Positions 1 to 5,474 of a DNA stretch of 6,880 nt are shown piece after piece. Positions within the stretch are counted from its first letter, which is position 1; each line of letters starts with the position of its first letter. The stretch comes from Gammaproteobacteria bacterium. Its GTDB lineage: Bacteria; Pseudomonadota; Gammaproteobacteria; Steroidobacterales; Steroidobacteraceae. The position numbers and the translations under genes were made by a program. The stretch spans positions 1-6,880 of the forward strand of contig VBNP01000134.1 in NCBI GenBank assembly GCA_005877965.1. Direction: 5' to 3'. Under the pieces are notes generated by a model that worked only from the letters and a program-made list of their open reading frames with translations, made no database searches and was not told the DNA's origin.

Positions 1-39
1 TATTATGCTTGTCTCGAAAAGACAACGGCCGGTACCTGA
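1..39 (+). CDS. rsmB: C-terminal end of RsmB-type 16S rRNA (cytosine-C5) methyltransferase (partial)
   Basis: Frame 1 is open from the left edge and reads YYACLEKTTAGT before a TGA at 37-39. RsmB/Sun-family proteins end in a conserved DGF(F/Y)YA.LEK-like strand, and the visible residues fit it. The family methylates C967 of 16S rRNA using S-adenosylmethionine. Only 12 residues are visible, so the call depends on this short motif plus context: rsmB directly upstream of a DUF4390 gene and an ntrYX-like pair is, from memory, a common order in gammaproteobacteria. If correct, it argues against starting the next gene at the ATG at 5, which would overlap it by 35 bases. Confidence 0.62.
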   Translation, partial: YYACLEKTTAGT

Positions 40-85
40 GACGCGCCACCGGTCGCAGATCCACCACAGCTCTGTCGTTGCATCC

Positions 86-682
86 ATGCTACGCGGCGAT
101 CCGACAAGGGATGGTTTGATCCGGGGCGGGCTGCTCACGGCGGTGTGCGTGATGGCGCTGGCGAGCTGGGGGCTCGGTCGTGCGGATGCGCTCGACGGGG
201 TCCTCGAGGTGCGTTCCGCCTACGTGAACCTCGACAAGGGGGTGTTTCTGCTGCACGCGCGCATCGAGTACCCGATGAGTCCGGCCATCCGCCGCGCGCT
301 GCGGGACGGCCTGACGCTCACGTTCGACCTCGACGCGCGCGTGGATCGTGAGCGGCGTTTCTGGTTCAACGTGAACATCGTCGAGCTGACCCTGCGGCGC
401 GAGCTCAGCTACCACGCCGTGAGTGACCGTTACGTGGTGCGCGACACCAAGAGCGGCGATCAGGAGAGCTTTGCGACCCTGGACGAGACGCTGCAGTACC
501 TGGGCAAGGTGGATGCCTGGCCGATCCTGGTGGAGCCGCAGCTCGATGGCGGCAACTACACTATCAGCGTGCGCGCCGGCGTGCGCCGGGGTCACCTGCC
601 GGCCAGCTTACGCGCCATTCTCTTCTGGACCGACGACTGGGCACGGGTGAGCGAGTGGTACTCATGGTTACTCCCGGCGTGA
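86..682 (+). CDS. Exported DUF4390-family protein
   Basis: A 198-residue protein of the DUF4390 family, whose function is unknown. From the ATG at 86 it begins MLRGDPTRDG, then a hydrophobic stretch (about residues 13-27) ending near GRADA, which looks like a signal peptide with cleavage before LDGVLEV. Family-like features are the early beta-rich segment (VRSAYVNLDKGVFLLHARI), the central LSYHAVSDRYVV strand, the SFATLDETLQYLG helix, and the late LPASLR and aromatic W.....W endings. An in-frame ATG at 5 gives 225 residues, but it overlaps the putative rsmB end and adds a polar N-terminus before the signal. An in-frame TTG at 116, just after AAGGGA (106-111), is another possible start. The 3' end overlaps the sensor kinase gene, so it is probably co-translated with it. 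A periplasmic or envelope role linked to the kinase is inference from context only. Confidence 0.85.
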   Translation: MLRGDPTRDGLIRGGLLTAVCVMALASWGLGRADALDGVLEVRSAYVNLDKGVFLLHARIEYPMSPAIRRALRDGLTLTFDLDARVDRERRFWFNVNIVELTLRRELSYHAVSDRYVVRDTKSGDQESFATLDETLQYLGKVDAWPILVEPQLDGGNYTISVRAGVRRGHLPASLRAILFWTDDWARVSEWYSWLLPA

Positions 683-2913
683 ACGAGCGTCCGCGGCGGC
701 GTCTGCGCTGGGTGGCGGTCGCGCAGGCGCTGCTGTGGAGCGCCATCGGGCTGGGAGCGTTCCTGCTGCTCGCCGAGAGTGTGCAGAATTCCTCGGAATT
801 CGGCCGCCTGCAGCCCTGGATCCTGCTGGTCGACTTCTGCGGCGTGATCGTGCTCAGCGTGCTGCTGGCGCGCAAGCTCTGGCGCCTGGTGCGCGACTAC
901 CGCGCGCACGTGCCCGGCTCGCGTCTCACGGCACGCACCGTGGGGATATTCGGGTCGCTGGTCATTGCGCCGCTGCTGATCGTGTACCTGTCGTCGCTCG
1001 AGTTCATCAATCAAGGCATCGACAGCTGGTTCAAGGTCGAAGTGAAGCAGGGACTGAACGACGCCCTGGGGCTGTCGCGCGCGGCGCTCGAGCTGCGCAT
1101 GCGCGAGTACTCGGCCAGAACCGTGGCGCTCGCCGCGGCACTCACCGACGCCGCGCCCGCCGACGTGCAGCCGCGGCTCGAGGCGGAGCGGCGCGCCAGC
1201 CAGGCCAGCGAAATCGCGCTGTTCGGCGCTCACGAGCGCATCCTCGCCGCGAGCCTCGAGGGTCCGCTCGAAAGCCTGCCCTCGCAACCGCCCGGGGACC
1301 TGGTGCGGCAGGTGGAGCAGCGCCGGCCGTACGTCAGTCTCGAGCCGCACGCCGGCGGACACTACCTGATCCGCACGGCTGCGGCGCTCGGCGATGCCGG
1401 CGCGGGGCACGATGCGCGCTTCGTGGTGGCGATCTACCCGGTGCCGGCGCAGCTCGCCGCGCTCTCGGAAGCGGTGCAGAGCTCCTACCACCAGTACGGC
1501 GACCTGGCGGCGCTGCGTGAGCCCTTGAAGACCAGCTTCCGGCTCACGCTCACACTCGTGCTGCTGCTCGCCATGCTGGCGGCCATCTACGGGGCGATCT
1601 ACTCGGCGCAGCGCCTGGTGCGTCCGGTGCAGGATCTCATCGAGGGCACGCGCGCGGTCGGCAAGGGCGACTTCGGGACGCGCCTGCCGCTGCCCTCGCG
1701 CGACGAGATGGGGTTCCTGGTGCACTCCTTCAACGACATGACCAAGCGCCTGCGGCGCGCGCGCGCCGAAGCGAGCCACAGCCAGCAGGCGGTGGAGCGC
1801 GAGCGCCAGCGCCTCGCCATCATCCTCGCGCGCCTCTCGACCGGGGTGCTCGCCGTCGATCGCAGCCTCACCGTGCGCACCGCGAACGAGGCCGCCGGCG
1901 CGATCCTCCTGACCGACCTGTCGGCGGCCAGCGGGCGCTCGCTCCCGGAACTCGCCGCGGGTAACGAGCGGCTGGGGCAGTTCGTCGCCGCGCTCGCCGT
2001 GCGCTTTGCCGCGGGGCGCGAGGAGTGGCGCGAGCAGCTCGACCTGGACGGCGCCGCCGGACGCCGCACGCTCATGTGCGCCTGTACGCCGCTCCCGGGC
2101 GAGGACAGCGACGTGGGCTTCGTGATCGTGTTCGACGACATCACCACGCTCCTGCAGGCGCAGCGCGACGCCGCCTGGGGCGAGGTCGCGCGGCGCCTGG
2201 CGCACGAAATCAAGAATCCCCTCACGCCCATCCAGCTGTCGGCCGAGCGCCTGCGCCGGCGCCTGCTCACCGGCATGAGCGAGCACGACGCCGACATCCT
2301 CGAGCGCGGCACGCGCACCATCGTGCAGCAGGTGCAGACCATGCAGCAGATGGTGAACGCGTTCAGCGAATACGCGCGCGCCCCGGAGATGCAGATCACG
2401 CGCTTCAGCCTGAATCAGCTCATCACCGAGGTGGCGGACCTGTACCGCTCGCAGGCTCCGCGCACGCGCATCCGGCTGGATCTGGACGAGCACCTCGCGG
2501 GCATCGAGGCCGATCGCGGCCGGGTGCGCCAGATCCTCAACAACCTGGTGACCAACGCCCTGGAGGCCCTCGACGGCGTGGCCACCCCGACGCTCGAGAT
2601 CGCGACCCGGCTCGAGTCCGGCGCCGATGCCGAGTACGCCGCCGTGACCGTATGTGACAATGGCCCGGGGTTTCCGCGCGAGCTCCTCGGCAAGGTATTC
2701 GACCCCTACGTCACCAGCAAGCCGAAGGGCACGGGACTGGGGCTCGCCATTGTGAAGAAGATCATCGAGGAGCACGGTGGGCGAATCGATGCCGACAATC
2801 GGCCCGAAGGTGGAGCGCGCGTGCGCATGGTGCTGCCGGTCAAGGACAGCACCCGCTCCGCCACCGGAGGCGCGCGCGAGCGGCTGGATCAGTTGCGGAG
2901 GGAACGGGCATGA
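664..2913 (+). CDS. ntrY: NtrY-like transmembrane sensor histidine kinase
   Basis: Inner-membrane histidine kinase, 749 residues from the ATG at 664. Three N-terminal membrane helices (about 14-37, 51-69, 91-111) and a fourth at 292-313 bracket an extracytoplasmic sensor region of about 180 residues. Then come HAMP (about 314-367), PAS (about 381-497), HisKA with the H-box AHEIKNPLTPIQ (phospho-accepting His514), and HATPase_c with the N-box (NALEAL, Asn631), G1 (DNGPGF, Asp665), F-box (FDPYVTSKPKG) and G2 (GTGLGLAI). Every catalytic box is intact. This architecture and order is that of NtrY, which phosphorylates NtrX; in other bacteria that pair is linked to nitrogen, redox or envelope responses. 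The ligand here is unknown. GTG at 655 (just after GGGTGAG) and GTG at 679 (overlapping the upstream TGA) are alternative in-frame starts. The start overlaps the DUF4390 gene and the stop overlaps the regulator start by four bases (ATGA), indicating translational coupling. Confidence 0.93.
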   Translation: MVTPGVNERPRRRLRWVAVAQALLWSAIGLGAFLLLAESVQNSSEFGRLQPWILLVDFCGVIVLSVLLARKLWRLVRDYRAHVPGSRLTARTVGIFGSLVIAPLLIVYLSSLEFINQGIDSWFKVEVKQGLNDALGLSRAALELRMREYSARTVALAAALTDAAPADVQPRLEAERRASQASEIALFGAHERILAASLEGPLESLPSQPPGDLVRQVEQRRPYVSLEPHAGGHYLIRTAAALGDAGAGHDARFVVAIYPVPAQLAALSEAVQSSYHQYGDLAALREPLKTSFRLTLTLVLLLAMLAAIYGAIYSAQRLVRPVQDLIEGTRAVGKGDFGTRLPLPSRDEMGFLVHSFNDMTKRLRRARAEASHSQQAVERERQRLAIILARLSTGVLAVDRSLTVRTANEAAGAILLTDLSAASGRSLPELAAGNERLGQFVAALAVRFAAGREEWREQLDLDGAAGRRTLMCACTPLPGEDSDVGFVIVFDDITTLLQAQRDAAWGEVARRLAHEIKNPLTPIQLSAERLRRRLLTGMSEHDADILERGTRTIVQQVQTMQQMVNAFSEYARAPEMQITRFSLNQLITEVADLYRSQAPRTRIRLDLDEHLAGIEADRGRVRQILNNLVTNALEALDGVATPTLEIATRLESGADAEYAAVTVCDNGPGFPRELLGKVFDPYVTSKPKGTGLGLAIVKKIIEEHGGRIDADNRPEGGARVRMVLPVKDSTRSATGGARERLDQLRRERA
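2897..2901 (+). promoter_or_regulatory. Shine-Dalgarno for the NtrX-like regulator
   Basis: GGAGG lies 8 bases before the ATG at 2910, inside the last codons of the kinase gene. It fixes the regulator start and allows re-initiation at the ATGA overlap. Confidence 0.8.
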
Positions 2914-4277
2914 GCAGTCCACACATTCTCGTGGTCGATGACGAGGCGGATATCCGCGGTCTGTTGAAGGAGATCCTCTCCGAGGAGGGGTACGAGGTGG
3001 ACGTCGCCGCCAACGCCGCGCAGGCGCGCGCCTCGCGCGCCCGGCAGATACCCGACCTCGTGTTGCTCGACATCTGGATGCCGGACGTGGACGGGATCAC
3101 GCTGCTGCGTGAATGGTCCGCCGCCGCCGCCGACGGCTGCCCGGTGGTGATGATGTCCGGACACAGCACGGTGGAGACGGCCGTGGAGGCCACGCGGCTC
3201 GGCGCCTTCGATTTCGTGGAGAAGCCGCTGTCGCTCGCGAAGCTGCTGCGCACGGTGGAGCGCGCCCTCGATGCGGGCCGGCGCCATCGCCAGGCGGGCA
3301 AGCTCCTCGGCTCCCCGCTCGCCGTACCGATCGGCAAGAGCCGGCTCATCCAGCAGCTGCGCGCGGAGTTGCAGCAGATGGCGGCCAATCCCTCCCCGGT
3401 CCTGCTGGTCGGGGAGCCCGGCTCCGGACGCGAGGCCTTCGCGCGCTATCTGCACGAGCACGGGCCGCGCGCCGGCGCGGCTTTCGTGCCGCTGATCGCC
3501 TCGAGCCTGCGTGAGGCGGACGCCGAGAGCCGCCTGTTCGGCCGCGAGCAGGCGGACGGGCCGACGGTCGCGGGCGTGCTCGAGGAGGCGGGCCAGGGGA
3601 CGCTGTTCATCCACGAGCTCGAGGACCTGCCGCCCGGCGCACAGCGGCTGCTGGTGGGCGTGTTCGAATCGGGGCAGTTCACGCGCCTGGGGGGAACCGA
3701 GCCGGTGAGTTTCCGCGCGCGCCTGCTGGCCTCCGCGCAGCCCGGCGTCGAGCAGCGCGCCGGCACCGATGCCCTGCGCCGTGACCTGCTCGCGCACGTC
3801 AACGTGCTGCTCACGCGCGTGCCGCCGCTGCGCGAGTACGCCGAGGACGTGCCGGAGCTGCTGCGGCATCAGGTGGATCGCCTGGTGGATGCGGACGGGC
3901 TGCCGTTCCGGCGCTTTTCCGTCGCGGCGCAGAACCGCCTGCGCAACTATCCCTGGCCGGACAACGTGCGCGAGCTCAGGCACCTGGTGCATCGGCTGCT
4001 GATGCACGGCGGCGCGGAAGAGATCCGCCTGGAGGAAATCGAGCGCGAGCTCGCGGTGCAGACCCCGCCGAATGAGCCGCTGGTGAAGCAGGACCTGCTG
4101 GCGCTGCCGCTGCGCGAAGCGCGCGAGCAGTTCGAGCGCGCCTACCTGCAGCAGCAGCTGCTGCTGTGTAACGGCAAGGTGGGGCAGCTCGCCAAGCGCG
4201 TCGGCATGGAGCGCACGCACCTGTACCGCAAGCTGCGCTCCCTCGGCGTCGACTTCAGGAACATCAGCGAGGATTGA
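2910..4277 (+). CDS. ntrX: NtrX-like response regulator with degenerate AAA+ domain
   Basis: A 455-residue three-domain regulator. The receiver (about 4-118) has the acidic pair Asp10/Asp11, phospho-acceptor Asp54 (VLLDIWMPD), Ser83 and Lys105-Pro106, all intact. The central AAA+ domain (about 135-365) is recognisable from VLLVGEPGSGRE, the LFGREQ segment, GTLFIHELEDL, the RVPPLREYAEDVPELL segment and sensor II WPDNVREL. The C-terminal Fis-type helix-turn-helix (about 405-448) ends in NGKVGQLAKRVGMERTHLYRKLRSLGV. Several catalytic signatures are lost: the Walker A lysine is Arg174, the Walker B aspartate is His235, the GAFTGA sigma-54 loop is absent (the segment reads ADGPTVAGVLEEA), and the second arginine of the RxDLxxR finger is His296. 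Family knowledge says GAFTGA is needed to remodel sigma-54 RNA polymerase. The inference is a phosphorylation-controlled DNA-binding protein that no longer works as a sigma-54 ATPase. It is coupled to the kinase gene by the ATGA overlap and is the last gene of the operon. Confidence 0.92.
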   Translation: MSSPHILVVDDEADIRGLLKEILSEEGYEVDVAANAAQARASRARQIPDLVLLDIWMPDVDGITLLREWSAAAADGCPVVMMSGHSTVETAVEATRLGAFDFVEKPLSLAKLLRTVERALDAGRRHRQAGKLLGSPLAVPIGKSRLIQQLRAELQQMAANPSPVLLVGEPGSGREAFARYLHEHGPRAGAAFVPLIASSLREADAESRLFGREQADGPTVAGVLEEAGQGTLFIHELEDLPPGAQRLLVGVFESGQFTRLGGTEPVSFRARLLASAQPGVEQRAGTDALRRDLLAHVNVLLTRVPPLREYAEDVPELLRHQVDRLVDADGLPFRRFSVAAQNRLRNYPWPDNVRELRHLVHRLLMHGGAEEIRLEEIERELAVQTPPNEPLVKQDLLALPLREAREQFERAYLQQQLLLCNGKVGQLAKRVGMERTHLYRKLRSLGVDFRNISED

Positions 4278-4307
4278 GAGCTACGCTGGCATGTGCGCAG
4301 CCGTGAG

Positions 4308-4403
4308 CGCGAAAGAGGCCTTTCGGGGGCGTGCGCGCCAGGGACGGCGCGCCCGCAGCCTACAGGGATGTACTTGCGGCGGCCCCGAAAGGCCTCTTTC
4401 GCG
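4308..4403. repeat. Composite inverted-repeat element (21-bp perfect arms, 54-base centre)
   Basis: Left arm 4308-4328 and right arm 4383-4403 are exact reverse complements over 21 bases (left arm core GCGAAAGAGGCCTTTCGGGG). The 54-base centre (4329-4382) itself holds two further hairpins, listed separately. Each arm is also nearly self-complementary: CGAAAG-AGGC-CTTTCG at 4310-4325 and CGAAAG-GCCT-CTTTCG at 4386-4401. The element fills most of the 157-base gap between the NtrX-like and TfoX-like genes. No T-tract follows the right arm, so it is not a canonical intrinsic terminator, although it could stop or process transcripts. From memory, similar modules with a TACAGGGATGTA-like core recur between genes in other gammaproteobacteria, so it may be a dispersed intergenic repeat; this could not be checked here. 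Confidence 0.9.
4333..4379 (+). ncRNA. Tandem hairpins with AGGGA loops, CsrA/RsmA-binding-like
   Basis: Two adjacent stem-loops are predicted by inspection of the + strand. Hairpin A (4333-4352) pairs GCGCGCC with GGCGCGC, seven bp, closing an AGGGAC loop at 4340-4345. Hairpin B (4353-4379) pairs CCGCAG with TTGCGG (the last pair G-U), then TAC with GTA after a small CC/C internal loop, closing an AGGGAT loop at 4364-4369. Loop-displayed GGA is the recognition feature of CsrA/RsmA. The segment CTACAGGGATGT (4360-4371) matches the SELEX consensus RUACARGGAUGU at 11 of 12 positions; hairpin A shares only the CAGGGA core. The two GGA triplets start 24 bases apart, a spacing that one CsrA dimer might bridge. 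Whether this stretch is a leader, a 3' UTR or a separate RNA is unknown. Confidence 0.5.
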
Positions 4404-4434
4404 ATCGCGACTCCGTTCGTGACCGCCAGCTCTC

Positions 4435-4863
4435 ATGGCCGTCAGCAGCGAGTACCTCGACTACGTTCACGATCAGCTCAGCGGCTTAGGCGGGGTGACC
4501 TCGCGGCGCATGTTCGGCGGCGCGGGCCTGTACTGCGATGAGTTCTTTTTCGCTCTCATCGACAACGATACCCTGTATCTGCGCGTCAACGATGCCAACC
4601 GCGCGGACTTCACGACCCGCGGCATGAGTCAGTTCCGGCCCTACCCCGACAGCCCGCAGCTCAGCATGAGCTATTACGAGACTCCGGCGGATGTGCTGGA
4701 GGATGCCGCGGCGCTCGTGGCGTGGGCGCGTCGCTCGGTCGCCGCGGCGATGGCCGCGGTGAAGCCGGCCGCGAAGGCCGCGAAGGCCGCCAAGGGCGCA
4801 AAGACGGCCAAGCGGCAGCGCGCGGCCCGCTGCACCACACGATGCCGGAAACGGCGGCGTTGA
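4435..4863 (+). CDS. TfoX/Sxy N-terminal-domain protein with Ala/Lys-rich tail
   Basis: A 142-residue protein. Residues 1 to about 105 form a TfoX N-terminal domain: a start helix (EYLDYVHDQLSGLGG), the hallmark SRRMFGGAGLYCDEFFFALI, then DTLYLRVND, and later FRPYPDSPQLSMSYYETPADVLED and a closing helix. The separate C-terminal domain of full-length Sxy/TfoX competence regulators is absent, so a role in competence should not be assumed; stand-alone domains of this kind are common and mostly uncharacterised. Residues about 106-142 are low-complexity, rich in Ala, Lys and Arg (AAKAAKAAKGAKTAK, then RCRKRRR at the end), like histone-H1-type tails, which suggests nucleic-acid binding. No convincing Shine-Dalgarno precedes the ATG. 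The inverted-repeat element ends 31 bases upstream. The gene converges on the DUF2059 gene with a 13-base gap. Confidence 0.88.
   Translation: MAVSSEYLDYVHDQLSGLGGVTSRRMFGGAGLYCDEFFFALIDNDTLYLRVNDANRADFTTRGMSQFRPYPDSPQLSMSYYETPADVLEDAAALVAWARRSVAAAMAAVKPAAKAAKAAKGAKTAKRQRAARCTTRCRKRRR
4771..4812 (+). repeat. Short in-frame tandem repeat encoding Ala-Lys-rich tail
   Basis: GCGAAGGCC occurs twice exactly (4771-4779, 4780-4788), followed by the diverged units GCCAAGGGC and GCAAAGACG and a partial unit GCCAAG. Each 9-base unit encodes Ala-Lys plus a small or polar residue. This is how the basic tail of the TfoX-like protein is built, and its copy number may vary between strains. Confidence 0.75.
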
Positions 4864-4876
4864 GGGCTTGAGCGAG

Positions 4877-5461
4877 CTACGGCTTCGGTTGCTGCGAGGG
4901 AGGCGGCGGCGATGGCGGCGGTTGCGCTCCCTGCGGGGATGGCGCCGGATGCTCCGCTTCCCCTGCCGCCCGCAGCTGCGCGACCGTGTCCCGTTCCAGC
5001 TGCACGACCTTGGGAGTGAGCGCCTTGACCTGATTCTGTATGCCGGCCATCGTCTGCTGGGTTGCCGCCGGCAGCTTGGAAATCACCGCCTGTCCGGCCT
5101 CGGACCGGTAGAAGGTGAGCATTCCATCGACTTCGTGCTGACTGAAGGTGTTGCGGTACACCTCGATCATCATGGGCTCGACGCTCGCCCAGTTCAGCTG
5201 CTCCTTCACCAGCGAGGCGATATTGCGCCCCAGCTCATCCATGATCTTCTGCTGCTTCGGGTTCGGCTGTTGACCCGCAAAGGCCTGCTGCATCGCGGCC
5301 TGCACCGTGCCCTCGATCTGCGTCAGGTAGGCGTCGAGCAGTTTGCTGCTATGCATGACCTCGAACAGCTGCCGGATCGAGGCTTCCGAGGGTTTGGCGT
5401 CCTGCGCCGGTGCGGCCTGAGTCGCGAACACGGCGAATACGAGAGTCACGACGAGTTTCAT
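4877..5461 (-). CDS. Exported DUF2059-family protein
   Basis: A 194-residue protein with a signal peptide of about 20 residues (MKLVVTLVFAVFATQAAPAQ; cleavage probable near APA-QD). The mature part is mostly helical and belongs to DUF2059: an early SIRQLFEVMHSSKLLDAYLTQIE helix and the family-typical VYRNTFSQHEVDGMLTFYRS (101-120) followed by EAGQAVISKLP. The family's biochemical function is unknown. The last 25 or so residues are a proline/glutamine-rich disordered tail (PPPSPPPPSQQPKP) beyond the domain. The start is fixed by a good Shine-Dalgarno and by the signal peptide. It lies 11 bases after the SPOR gene stop and is probably the last gene of an argS-SPOR-DUF2059 transcript. A periplasmic location is inferred from the signal peptide. 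Confidence 0.88.
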   Translation of the reverse strand: MKLVVTLVFAVFATQAAPAQDAKPSEASIRQLFEVMHSSKLLDAYLTQIEGTVQAAMQQAFAGQQPNPKQQKIMDELGRNIASLVKEQLNWASVEPMMIEVYRNTFSQHEVDGMLTFYRSEAGQAVISKLPAATQQTMAGIQNQVKALTPKVVQLERDTVAQLRAAGEAEHPAPSPQGAQPPPSPPPPSQQPKP

Positions 5462-5468
5462 GTGTTTG

Positions 5469-5474
5469 CTCCTC
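5469..5474 (-). promoter_or_regulatory. Shine-Dalgarno for the DUF2059 gene
   Basis: On the minus strand GAGGAG lies 7 bases before the ATG at 5461. It overlaps the TGA of the SPOR gene (5473-5475), consistent with coupled translation of the two genes. Confidence 0.75.

Noticed and set aside
5..85. ATG at 5 as the start of the DUF4390 gene
   Set aside because: It would overlap the probable rsmB end and put 27 polar residues before an otherwise normal signal peptide. ATG at 86 is preferred, although TTG at 116 remains possible.
784..799. Dyad GAATTCC-TC-GGAATTC
   Set aside because: It is a short inverted repeat inside the kinase coding sequence that encodes a plausible residue run; nothing suggests a site or hairpin with a function.
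592..2922. A 776-codon open frame on the minus strand opposite the sensor kinase gene
   Set aside because: Its translation is low-complexity (His/Arg/Ala/Glu-rich) with no recognisable domain, and it lies exactly opposite a kinase with every catalytic motif intact. In very GC-rich genes the antisense frame is often stop-free.
2889..4220. A 443-codon minus-strand open frame opposite the regulator gene
   Set aside because: It is the same GC-driven antisense artefact; no domain is recognisable and the + strand gene is clear.
4308..4403. Inverted repeat as a standard Rho-independent terminator
   Set aside because: No T-tract follows either arm on either strand, and the large structured centre is atypical. 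It may still influence transcript ends.
4293..4541. An 82-codon + strand open frame through the intergenic element into the TfoX-like gene
   Set aside because: It runs through the inverted repeat, is out of frame with the TfoX domain and shows no protein-like features.
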